A stretch of 64,000 nt of DNA from Zoogloeaceae bacterium G21618-S1 (GCA_027214125.1 JAPWHF010000003.1:248001-312000), one strand, 5' to 3'. Counted from the stretch's first letter, positions 1 through 8,720 are shown. The notes: generated from the sequence alone by a model not told the origin. Program-made: numbers and translations.

Positions 1-5
1 TGGGT

Positions 6-260
6 ATGACGCGCATCGTTCTGCACATCGACAAGCTGGTGCTTACCGGCATCGACCGGCACGACGCCGATGCCGTCGCCGCTGGCGTGCAGGCCGAGCT
101 GCAACGCCTGCTCGCCCAACCTGGTGCGGCCGGCACGCTGACGGGCGGCGGTGATCGGCGCCGCATCCATGCCGGCGCCGTGTCATTGACGCAAGACGGG
201 GGTGGCCGGGCCATGGGGCAGGCCATCGCCGGGCGCATCGTGCAGGCGGGCAAGCCATGA
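6..260 (+). CDS. small eCIS-associated protein of unknown function
   Basis: An 84-residue protein rich in Gly, Ala and Arg, with no signal peptide or membrane segment. It starts at the ATG five bases into the window, and its stop overlaps the start of the following DUF4157 gene (ATGA), so the two are translationally coupled. I do not recognise a domain. Its position, directly ahead of three DUF4157 genes in a contractile injection operon, suggests a structural accessory or payload-related role, but that is only context. Because the window begins here, an earlier in-frame start cannot be excluded. Confidence 0.6.
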   Translation: MTRIVLHIDKLVLTGIDRHDADAVAAGVQAELQRLLAQPGAAGTLTGGGDRRRIHAGAVSLTQDGGGRAMGQAIAGRIVQAGKP

Positions 261-2290
261 GCCAGAGCACCGCGCTTCGCGCTGCGCAGCCGACGCCTGC
301 TACCGATACCGGGGTGTTGCAGCGCCAGTGCGCCTGCGGCCAGGCGGCCGGCCCGCTCAGTGGCGAGTGTGAAGACTGCGCCCGCAAGCAGGCGCTCGGC
401 CTTCAGCGCAAGCTGGCCATCGGCCGCAGCGACGATCCGCTCGAAACCGAGGCGGACCGCGTGGCCGAGGCCGTCATGCGTCAGCCGGACGCTGGCGCGG
501 CACAGCGGGGCCACGGCAGGCCAAGGGCCAGCATGTCGGTGTCCCACCACATCCAGCGGCGCGCGGTCGCGTCGCCGCACGAAGGCGGGGTGCCGCCCGT
601 GGTGCACGAAGTGCTCAGCGCGCCCGGCCGCCGGCTCGACGCGTCGGCGCGGCAGTTTTTCGAGCCGCGATTTGGCCGTGACTTCGGCGACATTCGCATC
701 CACACCGGGCCGCGCGCCGACGCCTCGGCGCAGGCCGTGGGCGCGCGGGCCTACACGGTGGGCCGCGATGTCGCCTTTGCCGACGGACACTACGCGCCCG
801 ACACCGCCACGGGCCGGCAACTGCTGGCCCATGAATTGACCCATGTCGTCCAGCAGCGCGGTGGTGCGGCCATGCTGCGCCGCGCGCCGGCCCCGTCGCC
901 GGTGCCCGGTGGCGTGCCGGGCGGCGTACCGGGCGTGCCCGGCGGTGCCTTGCCGCCCGGTCGCATACCCGGCATGCCGCCCACCGCGGCCCCGACCGCG
1001 CAGCCGTCGGTGCCGGCCAGTGCCGTGTGCCCGGCCTGCGCCTGCAACGCCGATCAGGTGACCCGCATCGAGGCGGGCCGCAGCAAGGCCAAAAGCGTGT
1101 TCGACCGCGCGGCCGCTTTGCTGGTGAGTCCGGCGCCGGCCATCGCGCGGCAGTTCGAGAACACCTTCGGTTCGGGCAGCAACACCCCCAAAACCCTGGC
1201 CGAGACCGCCGACCGCTACCGCGCCGCGGCCAGCTTTCTGGGGCAGAGCACGGTGTCCGATCCGCCCGGCTCGGGCACGGTGCACTGCGACCCGACCAAC
1301 AGCACCGATCTGTGCCGCACCGGGGCTACCGCCCACTATGGCCAGGGGCATATCGTGGTGTGCACCGGCAGTCCGGCGGCCAGTCAGATGCTCAACCCAC
1401 CACGCGCGCCGACGGTCTATCGCGTCGAGGGCGAGGCGGGCAGCACCGAAGGCGTCCGCCAGGTGCCCGACGCCGCCGCCACCGACGCCGCCCAGGCCGC
1501 CTCCGACGCGGGCTTTGCCACGCGTGTCACGGCGGTGATGGCGCACGAGGCGATCCATCACGTGGTGCAGCCGGGCATCGTCGATATCTACACCAATGAA
1601 CGCCTGTTCCAGTTTCTCGGCGCGGGCTCGAAGAAGCTCGATGTCGACCTCTCTCCGCTGGCCTTGCAGAACCCCGACAGTCTGGTGCTGTTCGCATTTC
1701 GCGGCGTGGTTGCCGATGCAGGCGCCGATGCCCTGCCGGGCGCCGACGCGGCACTCGAAAGCTCCGAGAAGTTCTCCGGCAAGCTCGCCGTGCGGCCGGT
1801 GCTCGGGCGGCGCCGGGCCCGTCTGAGCGTGGCGCTGGCCGAAGAGGCGATCGCCCAGGCCGGTGAGCGGCTCGGCGTGCTGCTGACGGAAGTCCAGTCG
1901 GTGCAGGGTGGCCCGAGCCAGTGGTCGGCTTTTCCGGCGTTGTCGCAGCAGGTTGTCACTTCGCTGACCACGCTGGGCAAGGAGACCGATTTTGGCCAGC
2001 CCGACGCGGTGGCGCTGGCGCGGCTGCAAGTCCTCGTCGCTGCCTTTACACAATTGAGCGCCGGCATCCGCGACAAGAAGGTGGTGCTCGGGCGCCGCTT
2101 TGTGCTCGACAAGCCGCAAAAGCGCATCGAAGTGGCCATCCCCGACTGGCGCAGCTTCAGGAAGCAGCCGGTCGGTACGCAACTGCCCGTGGTGCTCGGC
2201 GCATTGCTCGACGAGGCGCCGGACATCGCCGGGCTCGACGCCTTCGTGCTCGATCTGGCCAGAACCCGGGGAGGCATGGGACAGCTATGA
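257..2290 (+). CDS. eCIS DUF4157 protein with a second HExxH C-terminal domain
   Basis: A 677-residue protein. Residues 25-41 carry a CxC...CxxC cysteine cluster (CAC, then CEDC), followed by a conserved stretch with SDDPLETEADR. The DUF4157 (eCIS core) domain spans roughly 118-200 and ends in the zinc-binding motif HELTH at 192-196. A Pro/Gly-rich linker follows at about 210-255. A second HExxH motif, HEAIH at 430-434, lies in an otherwise unrecognised C-terminal half. DUF4157 proteins are known companions and cargo of extracellular contractile injection systems, so a cytotoxic metalloprotease payload is a reasonable inference. It overlaps both neighbours by 4 bases. Activity and target are unknown. 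Confidence 0.85.
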   Translation: MSQSTALRAAQPTPATDTGVLQRQCACGQAAGPLSGECEDCARKQALGLQRKLAIGRSDDPLETEADRVAEAVMRQPDAGAAQRGHGRPRASMSVSHHIQRRAVASPHEGGVPPVVHEVLSAPGRRLDASARQFFEPRFGRDFGDIRIHTGPRADASAQAVGARAYTVGRDVAFADGHYAPDTATGRQLLAHELTHVVQQRGGAAMLRRAPAPSPVPGGVPGGVPGVPGGALPPGRIPGMPPTAAPTAQPSVPASAVCPACACNADQVTRIEAGRSKAKSVFDRAAALLVSPAPAIARQFENTFGSGSNTPKTLAETADRYRAAASFLGQSTVSDPPGSGTVHCDPTNSTDLCRTGATAHYGQGHIVVCTGSPAASQMLNPPRAPTVYRVEGEAGSTEGVRQVPDAAATDAAQAASDAGFATRVTAVMAHEAIHHVVQPGIVDIYTNERLFQFLGAGSKKLDVDLSPLALQNPDSLVLFAFRGVVADAGADALPGADAALESSEKFSGKLAVRPVLGRRRARLSVALAEEAIAQAGERLGVLLTEVQSVQGGPSQWSAFPALSQQVVTSLTTLGKETDFGQPDAVALARLQVLVAAFTQLSAGIRDKKVVLGRRFVLDKPQKRIEVAIPDWRSFRKQPVGTQLPVVLGALLDEAPDIAGLDAFVLDLARTRGGMGQL

Positions 2291-3858
2291 GTGCACCGGT
2301 GTCCACCATGAAGATGGCTCAGGCCGCGCCGAGGCCAACATCGGCGCCCTTCCTCCAGCGCAAGTGCGCGTGCGGCAACACCGCCAGCGCGGTGGACGGT
2401 GAGTGCGAGGCCTGCAAGCAGCGCGAAGCCCTCGGCCTGCAGGCGCGGCTGAGCATCGGCGCCAGCCACGACCCGCTGGAGCATGAGGCCGATCGCGCGG
2501 CCGACCAGGTGATGCGCATGGGCACGGTGGATGGCGCCCTCTCGCGCGCCGCCACGCCCCGGCTCACCCGGCGCGGCCACGCGGCCAGCGCCCGTACCGG
2601 TGAGGTGCCGGCCAGCGTGGATCGCACCCTCGGGCGCAGCGGTGAGGCACTGACCCCCGCGGCCCGCGCCTTCTTCGAGCCGCGCTTCGGTCATGACTTC
2701 AGCCGTGTGCGCGTGCATCACGATGCCGCGGCCGCCGCCTCCGCGCGTGATGTGTCGGCCCATGCCTATACGGTCGGCCACCATCTGGTGTTCGCGTCGG
2801 GGCGGTACGCGCCGGGCACCATGGCCGGACAGGGCTTGCTGGCTCATGAACTGGCGCACGTGGTGCAGCAAAGTGGCCACTTGCAGCGCAGCGCCGCCGC
2901 GCCGGAACCTGAAACGCGCAGCAACAGGTCAGAGGATGAAGAGCCCCGCGCTCCTGAACCGATGGACGAGGAGCCGGCCGAGGCGCATGCCGCCGGCGGT
3001 ATCGGCGGGCCGATCAGCGAACGCTTTGCCGCGCCTTTCGATAGTTCGCTCGAAGGCGCGCCGCTGCCGATGGGAATCGAACGGGACGCCGTCGAGGCCG
3101 AACGCGCCTGCCTGGCCACCGCAGCGCCCGATCCGGCCGAATGCGATCCGGCCACCGCCCTTACCTGGGCCGACTTCAGCGGGACCGCGCCACGGCGCAG
3201 CCGCTTCGGGGCCATGACCGCGTCCGGGCTGCGCGAGCGCGCCATCAACACCGCGCTGAGCCGTTGCGCCCCCTACACCCAGCCCAACACCCGCGGCGTC
3301 CAGGCCTTCTTCACGCCGGGTCGGTCGTGGGTCAAGCCGGAGTTCGCCAATGCGTCGGACCCGGCGCACAACGGCTGCAATCGCACCGTGGCCAGTTGCC
3401 AGGCCTTTTTCGACCGCGAGGCGCGGGCAGGGCGGGTTGGTGGCACCTTTGGTATGAGCAGCGCGGCCAGCCGCACGTGCCCGGCCAGCGCGCGGGCGCG
3501 CGGCGACCAGGCCACTTCGCGCGCCGAATGCGCCACCGTGGTGTCGCGCGATTGCAGCGACCGCGCCGGCGTCGAGTCGGCCCGTCTGCTGGCCCATGAG
3601 CAGGGCCACTTCAACCTCAGCTGCGCCATGGCCCGCAAGGCCAACGGCATGCTGTCCACCACGCCGAACTTCGATGCCTTGCTGCGCGCGGCGCAGACCA
3701 CGCTGTCGCGCCAGCAGCGCCTGTACGACCGCCAGACCAATCACGGCTGCAATGCGGGCCCTCAGTCGACCTGGGAGACGGCCATCGCGGCCGGCTTGCC
3801 GGCGGTGACGATCACCGTGCGCGCCGGACGGGGTCGTGGCCGAAGGAGAGGGCGATGA
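2287..3858 (+). CDS. eCIS DUF4157 protein with DUF922-like protease C-terminus
   Basis: The ATG at 2287 overlaps the previous stop (ATGA) and gives 523 residues; the frame is open further upstream but lies inside the previous gene. The N-terminus (residues 23-80) closely copies that of the preceding protein, including CAC, CEAC and SHDPLEHEADR. The DUF4157 domain covers about 115-195 with HELAH at 187-191. The C-terminal half resembles the DUF922 putative secreted zinc protease family: TWADFSGTAP near 295 and LLAHEQGHF with HEQGH at 437-441. The tail is very Arg-rich. It looks like a second payload sharing a loading module with its neighbour; proteolysis is inferred from motifs only. Confidence 0.85.
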   Translation: MSAPVSTMKMAQAAPRPTSAPFLQRKCACGNTASAVDGECEACKQREALGLQARLSIGASHDPLEHEADRAADQVMRMGTVDGALSRAATPRLTRRGHAASARTGEVPASVDRTLGRSGEALTPAARAFFEPRFGHDFSRVRVHHDAAAAASARDVSAHAYTVGHHLVFASGRYAPGTMAGQGLLAHELAHVVQQSGHLQRSAAAPEPETRSNRSEDEEPRAPEPMDEEPAEAHAAGGIGGPISERFAAPFDSSLEGAPLPMGIERDAVEAERACLATAAPDPAECDPATALTWADFSGTAPRRSRFGAMTASGLRERAINTALSRCAPYTQPNTRGVQAFFTPGRSWVKPEFANASDPAHNGCNRTVASCQAFFDREARAGRVGGTFGMSSAASRTCPASARARGDQATSRAECATVVSRDCSDRAGVESARLLAHEQGHFNLSCAMARKANGMLSTTPNFDALLRAAQTTLSRQQRLYDRQTNHGCNAGPQSTWETAIAAGLPAVTITVRAGRGRGRRRGR

Positions 3859-5225
3859 GCGAATCGACCCGAGCACTGCCTTGCCAGCGCGCCCGCCATC
3901 ACGGGGTGTCGGTGCCCGTGCTGGCCGCCGCCGTGCTGCGCAGCCCCGGCCGCGCGCTGGATGCCGGCACGCGGGCGGCCATGGAGCGCCGCTTCGGTGA
4001 GGACCTCGGTGACATCCGCTTGCACACCGATGCCGCCGCGGCGCAGTCGGCCGAAGCCTTGTCGGCGCGGGCCTACACCGTGGGGCGGCACATCGTGTTC
4101 GGGCCGGAAGGCTACGCACCGCAGGCCCCGTCCGGGCAGCAGCGGCTTGCGCATGAAGTGACCCATGCGCTCCAGCAGCGCCGGCCCGGCGGGGCGGATC
4201 TGAGCACGGCGCAGCGCGAGGGTGAGGCCCGGCAGGCGGCACACAGCGTGGCCACCGGCGCGCCGATGCCGGCGATCAGCGCGGCCAGTCCGGCGATTTC
4301 GCGCGACCCGGTACCGGGCGCGGAAGATGACGCGTCCTTCCAGGCCTCGATCGCCGAGGCGAGTTGCGATATCGGCGCCTTGTGTCGGCTCAGCCGGCGC
4401 GCGCCGGAGGTGGTCAGCCAGACGCGGCTGATGCGAATCTACCGCGCCTGCCATCCCGGCGTGAGCACGGTTGCGCTGGTGGGCGGCAACCCGTGTCTGA
4501 CGCCCAATTTTGGCGCCAGGACACCGCCTCGGTCGGGGCCGGTGGGGCCGGGTCCGCGGCGCTCGCCGGGCCCCACGCCGGCAACGGGTGGGGCGCCGGC
4601 ACCGGCCGCAGGCGGCGGGTTGTCGCTGCCCTCGACCACCATTGCCTTCAGCCTCGGCGCGGCCGCCGTCACCATCGACCTGCCGGCTTCGCTGGCGGTG
4701 CGCCTGCCGGTGCCTTTCCGTGGTGCGGAGCGCGTGGTGTTTTCGCTCAATGCCAGCCCCAGCGAGTTTTCCTTCAGCGTTACCGTCAATGCCGTGCCGC
4801 ATGTGCGCATCATCGCCCGCGCCAGCATGACGACCGAGGGGCGCGGCGCGGCCGGGCTGACGGTGCAGACCACGCGCACGGTGTGTCGGGCAGTCGATCC
4901 GGCCGCCGCACGCTCGGCGCTGCAGGCGGCGGGCACACGGCTGCGCGACGCGATCCAGGCGGTGCAGACGCCGCCGCCGCCCGACCCCGAGGCCAGCGAG
5001 CTGTCGCGCAGCGTCGCGCCGCAAGCGCGGTATGCCGAGGTGATCGCCGCCATGGCCAATGTGCATTCCGAAATCGAGCGCGTCGGCGCGCCTTGTCGTG
5101 AGGTGCCGGTGGCCGAGGTCGAATTTGGCGCGCAGGGCCAGCTGACCACGCCCGACACCCCACCCACACCGGGCAGCTTGCCGCCGGCCAGTTTCATTGG
5201 CGGCTCACTGCGGTTTCGTTTTTAG
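3855..5225 (+). CDS. third eCIS DUF4157 protein
   Basis: A 456-residue protein starting at an ATG that overlaps the previous stop. The DUF4157 domain lies near the N-terminus (about 28-108) with HEVTH at 100-104. It lacks the cysteine cluster and the DPLE-EADR segment shared by the two preceding proteins. After a Pro/Gly-rich linker (about 215-255) the C-terminal part reads as beta-rich (alternating SLPSTTIAFSLGAAAVTIDL-like strands) and ends in an aromatic residue pattern, SLRFRF. No second HExxH motif is visible, so the C-terminal function differs from its neighbours and I cannot name it. Context makes it another eCIS payload or carrier. Confidence 0.8.
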   Translation: MSESTRALPCQRARHHGVSVPVLAAAVLRSPGRALDAGTRAAMERRFGEDLGDIRLHTDAAAAQSAEALSARAYTVGRHIVFGPEGYAPQAPSGQQRLAHEVTHALQQRRPGGADLSTAQREGEARQAAHSVATGAPMPAISAASPAISRDPVPGAEDDASFQASIAEASCDIGALCRLSRRAPEVVSQTRLMRIYRACHPGVSTVALVGGNPCLTPNFGARTPPRSGPVGPGPRRSPGPTPATGGAPAPAAGGGLSLPSTTIAFSLGAAAVTIDLPASLAVRLPVPFRGAERVVFSLNASPSEFSFSVTVNAVPHVRIIARASMTTEGRGAAGLTVQTTRTVCRAVDPAAARSALQAAGTRLRDAIQAVQTPPPPDPEASELSRSVAPQARYAEVIAAMANVHSEIERVGAPCREVPVAEVEFGAQGQLTTPDTPPTPGSLPPASFIGGSLRFRF

Positions 5226-5234
5226 GACACGCTC

Positions 5235-5891
5235 ATGAGCGGTTACAGCCAGTCTCCCCGTATCGTCAAAGGCGGCATCGTGCTGATCGACCCGCAGTCC
5301 GCGCAGGTCAGGCGGGTGATCGCGCTGCAGTACAACCCCGAAAAGCTCTCGCGCAGCCTGCAGGTGCAAGGGGCCGGCGAGGGGGCGGAGCGCTCGGAGG
5401 CGCTGCGGCTCAAAGGCCCGGCGATCGAGACCTTCCGCCTGGAGGCCGATATCGATGCGGCCGACCAGCTCGAATTCCCCGACCAGCACGCCAACGTGGT
5501 GGCCGCCGGCATCGCGCCGCAGCTGGCGGTGCTCGAATCGCTGGTCAACCCGACCGCCGCCGATCTGCTTGCCGGCAAGGCGCTGGCGGCGGCCGGTACG
5601 CTGGAGATCGCGCCCATGGAGTCGGCGCTGGCGCTGTTTGTGTGGGGCGCCAACCGCATCGCGCCGGTGCGGGTGACCGAGTTTTCCATCTCCGAAGAAG
5701 CCTTCGACCCCGCGCTCAATCCGATCAACGCCAAGGTCAATCTGAGCCTGCGCGTGCTGTCCATCGACGATCTGGGCTTCGATCACAAGGGCGGCGGGCT
5801 GTTCATGGCCTATCTGCAATCGCGTGAAAAACTGGCCGGCAAGGCCGCGACCTTCGGCTTTGACGCCCTGGGTATTGGAGGACTGCCATGA
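5235..5891 (+). CDS. contractile injection system tube/baseplate adaptor protein
   Basis: A 218-residue protein. The N-terminus carries IALQYNPEKLSRSLQVQG (about residues 31-48), matching the CIS tube-associated N-terminal domain, whose hallmark is a QYNP motif. The rest is mixed alpha/beta with VTEFSISEEAFDP near 150. Proteins of this kind sit between the inner tube and the LysM/hub proteins of eCIS baseplates. The gene overlaps the following LysM gene by 4 bases, the usual order in these loci. There is no signal peptide, as expected for a particle assembled in the cytoplasm. Confidence 0.8.
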   Translation: MSGYSQSPRIVKGGIVLIDPQSAQVRRVIALQYNPEKLSRSLQVQGAGEGAERSEALRLKGPAIETFRLEADIDAADQLEFPDQHANVVAAGIAPQLAVLESLVNPTAADLLAGKALAAAGTLEIAPMESALALFVWGANRIAPVRVTEFSISEEAFDPALNPINAKVNLSLRVLSIDDLGFDHKGGGLFMAYLQSREKLAGKAATFGFDALGIGGLP

Positions 5892-6250
5892 CCGATCCGC
5901 TCAAGGCCTTCATGCAGGCCAACGCGCTGACCGCGCCGAGCTTTGCGCCCGACAGCCGCTATCACGGCCTCGACACCGCGCAGTGGACCCGGCCCGACGG
6001 CGAGGCCGTGACCTATGTGCGCCGCCGCTTCATCCCGCCGCCCGAGAATTTTTCGACGCTGCAGGAGCATCGCGTCGAGAGCGGCGACCGGCTCGACAAC
6101 CTGGCCGCCAAATACCTCGGCGATCCGCAGCAGTACTGGCGCCTATGCGACGGCAACGGCGCGGTGCGCCCGGCCGAGTTGACCGACACTGTCGGCCGGC
6201 GTCTGCGCATCACGCTGCCCGAGGGCGTACCGGGAGGCAGCGGTGAGTAG
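5888..6250 (+). CDS. LysM-domain baseplate protein
   Basis: A 120-residue protein with one LysM-like domain at about 58-105 (HRVESGDRLDNLAAKYLGD, then QYWRLCDGNG). In contractile tails this small LysM protein (gp53 or phage tail protein X-like) joins the hub to the tube. The ATG overlaps the upstream stop and the 3' end overlaps the following GTG-initiated gene by 8 bases, so adaptor, LysM protein and hub are tightly coupled. The assignment rests on the motif and on the adaptor-LysM-hub gene order. Confidence 0.85.
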   Translation: MTDPLKAFMQANALTAPSFAPDSRYHGLDTAQWTRPDGEAVTYVRRRFIPPPENFSTLQEHRVESGDRLDNLAAKYLGDPQQYWRLCDGNGAVRPAELTDTVGRRLRITLPEGVPGGSGE

Positions 6251-7385
6251 CAGCGCCATTCATCTCTCGCTGCTGATCGGCCCGGTGATTCCGATCCCGG
6301 TGCCGGCGATGATGATCGATGCGCTCGAATCGGTCACTGCCACCACTTCGGCTGGCGCGGCCAGTGGCTTTCAGCTGCGCTTCAAGATCAACAGCAAGTC
6401 GGAGCTGAACACCATCTTTCTGATCGCTGTGGGGCAGAACACCTCGGCGGGCACGCCGCCGCTGCGGGTGGTGCTGATCGTCACCCTCGGCGGGCGGCCG
6501 CAGCCGCTGTTCGACGGCGTGGTCACCAATGTGGAGGTGCAGGCCGGCAGTCAGGGCCAGCCGGGCAGCATTACCGTGACGGGCGAGGATCTGTCCAAGG
6601 TGATGGACATGATCGACTTCTCCGGTCTGCCCTATCCGGCCATGCCGCTGGAGGCACGATTTGCGCTTATCTGCGCCAAATATGCCGCCTTCGGCATCAT
6701 TCCGCTGCCGATTCCGGCCTTTTTTCCCGATGTGCCGATCCCGATCCAGCGCATCCCCGCGCAGCAGGGCACCGACCTGGCCTACATCCAGCAGATGGCC
6801 GAGGAAGTGGGCCATGTGTTCTACATCGAGCCCGGCGAGGTGCCGATGACCAACATCGCCTACTTCGGGCCCGAGATCAAAGTCGGCCCGCCGCAGCCGG
6901 CGCTCAACATCGACATGGACGCGCATACCAATGTCGAGTCGCTCAACTTCAGCTTCGACCCGACCAAGGGCGTGCTGCCGATTGTCTTCATCCAGAACCA
7001 GATGACGCGGGTACCGATCCCGATTCCCATCCCCAACCTCAACCCGCTGCAGCCGCCGCTGGGGGTGCTGAGTACGCCGCTGGCCAATATCAGGATGATG
7101 AAGGACACCGCCAGCATGAACCCCATGCAGGCGATCTCGCGCGGATTGGCCGAAGCCAAAAAGTCGCAGGACTCGGTCAGCGGCAGCGGCTCACTCGACG
7201 TGCTGCGCTACGGCCGCATGCTCAAGGCCCGCAAGTTGGTCGGCGTGCGCGGCGCAGGCGTCGCCTACGACGGGCTGTACTACGTGAGCAGCGTCACCAG
7301 CACGCTCAAGCGCGGCGAATTCAAGCAAAGCTTCAGCCTGACGCGCAACGGGCTCATTTCCATCACACCGACGGTGCCGGCATGA
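6243..7385 (+). CDS. baseplate hub protein (gp27 / VgrG N-terminal-like)
   Basis: A 380-residue protein starting at GTG 6243 inside the end of the LysM gene. It has the layout of a gp27 or phage late-control-D hub: beta-rich N-terminal half with FDGVVTNVEVQAGSQG near 90, TVTGEDLSKVMDM near 115, and a central region with AYIQQMAEEVGHVFYIEPGE near 180. The spike domain found fused to this part in VgrG or Pvc8 is absent; it is encoded by the separate gene at 7570. Three Pro-Ile-rich segments (for example RVPIPIPIPN) are unusual. Expected to form the trimeric hub at the tip of the inner tube. Confidence 0.8.
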   Translation: MSSSAIHLSLLIGPVIPIPVPAMMIDALESVTATTSAGAASGFQLRFKINSKSELNTIFLIAVGQNTSAGTPPLRVVLIVTLGGRPQPLFDGVVTNVEVQAGSQGQPGSITVTGEDLSKVMDMIDFSGLPYPAMPLEARFALICAKYAAFGIIPLPIPAFFPDVPIPIQRIPAQQGTDLAYIQQMAEEVGHVFYIEPGEVPMTNIAYFGPEIKVGPPQPALNIDMDAHTNVESLNFSFDPTKGVLPIVFIQNQMTRVPIPIPIPNLNPLQPPLGVLSTPLANIRMMKDTASMNPMQAISRGLAEAKKSQDSVSGSGSLDVLRYGRMLKARKLVGVRGAGVAYDGLYYVSSVTSTLKRGEFKQSFSLTRNGLISITPTVPA

Positions 7386-7413
7386 GATACGACCGCCGCC
7401 CGCTCTCGCGTCG

Positions 7414-7539
7414 CCCGGATGCAGGCCGCAGGCCGGAATCCGCGGTCGGTGTGGCGGTCGGGGACGGTTTTTCGATGCGGGGCGGTGTGCCTGATCGGGC
7501 CGGTGTTCCCGGATTTCGCTGCGCTGCATCCGGGCTACG
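7414..7539. repeat. inverted pair of short palindromic intergenic repeats (CCCGGAT type)
   Basis: The left arm begins CCCGGATGCAGGCCG at 7414 and the right arm, about 7508-7539, ends GCATCCGGGCTACG; the arms are inverted relative to each other around a GC-rich loop. A third related copy lies at 20464-20496. They fill the 184-base gap between hub and spike genes. A short open frame here (7382-7573) is only the repeat read through. This looks like a REP/BIME-type element. Confidence 0.7.
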
Positions 7540-7569
7540 CCAGAACGGGCGGCGTTGCGAGGAGGAACG

Positions 7570-8079
7570 ATGAGCCAGAAGTTCTACGGAAAATATCGCG
7601 GCCGCGTGGTGACCAATATCGATCCCATGCAGGAGGGGCGGCTGTTCGTCGAAGTGCTCGACGTCGGCGGTGTCATCCCGTCCGCCTGGGCCATGCCCTG
7701 CGTGCCGGTGGCCGGCACCCAGAACGGCATGTTCGCGATGCCGGAGATGAATTCGGGCGTTTGGATCGAGTTCGAGCAGGGCAACCCCGAGAAGCCGATC
7801 TGGGTCGGGTGCTTCTGGGGCAGCGCCGCCGAGGTGCCGGTGCTCGCCCGCGCGACACCGCCGCCTTTCCAGGCCATCACTTTTCAGACGCTCGCGCAGA
7901 ACGGCCTGACCATTTCCGACATGCCCGGTCCCACCGGCGGCATCATGCTCAAGAGCGCCACCGGCGCCACGCTGATCGTGAACGACACCGGCATCTACAT
8001 CCAGAACGGCAAGGGCGCGATGATCACGCTGGTCGGCCCGACCGTGACGATCAACAACGGCGCGTTGACGGTGATCTGA
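7570..8079 (+). CDS. gp5-like spike protein (baseplate assembly protein V type)
   Basis: A 169-residue protein. The ATG at 7570 is chosen because GGAGG lies just upstream and the protein then begins MSQKFYGKYRGRV, typical for gp5/gpV OB-fold spikes. The OB fold covers about 5-95 (VEVLDVGGVIPSAWAMPCVP, GVWIEFEQGNPEKPIWVGCF) and is followed by a short beta-helical spike segment (GGIMLKSATGATLIVNDTG). It would trimerise below the hub and carry the PAAR tip encoded next. The gene is separated from both neighbours by palindromic repeats although the rest of the operon overlaps. Confidence 0.85.
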   Translation: MSQKFYGKYRGRVVTNIDPMQEGRLFVEVLDVGGVIPSAWAMPCVPVAGTQNGMFAMPEMNSGVWIEFEQGNPEKPIWVGCFWGSAAEVPVLARATPPPFQAITFQTLAQNGLTISDMPGPTGGIMLKSATGATLIVNDTGIYIQNGKGAMITLVGPTVTINNGALTVI

Positions 8080-8090
8080 TGAAGATTTTG

Positions 8091-8150
8091 GCCCCCACGC
8101 CCGTTTGGCTCGTCGTCCCCCGAGGAGGTGACGCCTTCCTTGGTGCCGTT
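8091..8150. repeat. GCCCCCACGC-type intergenic repeat, copy 1
   Basis: Begins GCCCCCACGCCCGTTTGGCT and continues through TCCCCCGAGG. It is an imperfect inverted copy of the segment at 8272-8334, which ends GTGAGCGTGGGGGCC. The pair brackets the 89-base repeat at 8154-8242. Confidence 0.55.
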
Positions 8151-8153
8151 GAA

Positions 8154-8242
8154 GTAGGTTGGGTTGAGCGCAGCGCAGCCCAACAAGCAATGTGCCAGTC
8201 CGATACGCCGGATGTTGGGCTTCCTTCGTCAGCCCAACCTAC
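8154..8242. repeat. 89-base GTAGGTTGGG repeat, left copy flanking the PAAR gene
   Basis: Starts GTAGGTTGGGTTGAGCGCAG and ends GTCAGCCCAACCTAC, so its own ends are inverted repeats. The reverse complement matches the 89-base segment at 8721-8809 along most of its length, placing two oppositely oriented copies on either side of the PAAR gene. Confidence 0.85.
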
Positions 8243-8271
8243 GCTTCACAGGGGCATTCCGCCCACCCGCC

Positions 8272-8334
8272 GGGCCGCCCCAAGGGCGGGCGCGGCCCCC
8301 TCGGGGGGCAGCGAACGAAGTGAGCGTGGGGGCC
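8272..8334. repeat. GCCCCCACGC-type intergenic repeat, copy 2 (inverted)
   Basis: Contains CAGCGAACGAAGTGAGCG and ends GTGGGGGCC just before the PAAR start; inverted with respect to 8091-8150. It lies where a ribosome binding site for the PAAR gene would be expected, and no clear Shine-Dalgarno sequence is visible there. Confidence 0.55.
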
Positions 8335-8340
8335 CTTAAG

Positions 8341-8661
8341 ATGCCCGGCCCTCTCCTCCATGTCGGTGCCACGGTGCTGTGCGCCCACGGCGGTAGTGCG
8401 ACGCCGACGGCGCCGAATCCGCGGGTGCTGGTCAGCGGACAGCCGACGGTGTTGATGACCGCGCCCTATGTGGTGGCCGGCTGCCCCTTCAATGTCTCCG
8501 GCAGCCCGGTGCCCTGCGTGACGGGGCAATGGGTGGTCGCCGCCACGCGGGTGATGTCCAACGGCCAGCCCGTCGTGTTGATGGACAGCCAGGCCGTGTG
8601 CGCGCCCAACGGCACGCCGCTGTTGCCGGTGGCGGCGCAGACGCGGGTGATCGGGAGTTGA
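8341..8661 (+). CDS. PAAR-like spike tip protein
   Basis: A 106-residue PAAR-like protein. It starts MPGPLLHVGATVLCAHGG; the Pro/His/Cys-rich repeats GQPTVLMTAPYVVAGCPF and GQPVVLMDSQAVCAPNGT are typical of PAAR-like tips, and conserved His and Cys residues could bind the apical metal. The frame is open upstream through repeat DNA, so the ATG at 8341 is taken as the start; the Shine-Dalgarno sequence is weak. PAAR proteins sharpen the spike of contractile systems and can carry payload. The gene sits between two inverted 89-base repeats, an unusual arrangement for a core baseplate gene. Confidence 0.85.
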   Translation: MPGPLLHVGATVLCAHGGSATPTAPNPRVLVSGQPTVLMTAPYVVAGCPFNVSGSPVPCVTGQWVVAATRVMSNGQPVVLMDSQAVCAPNGTPLLPVAAQTRVIGS

Positions 8662-8720
8662 TGATGACGAGAGCGATCTTTTTCGACGTGGAACGCGGCA
8701 TTCAAGGTGAGCACGGTCTT

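Noticed and set aside
7382-7573. A 63-codon frame between hub and spike genes
   Set aside because: It is made of the inverted CCCGGAT-type repeat pair; no conserved protein features.
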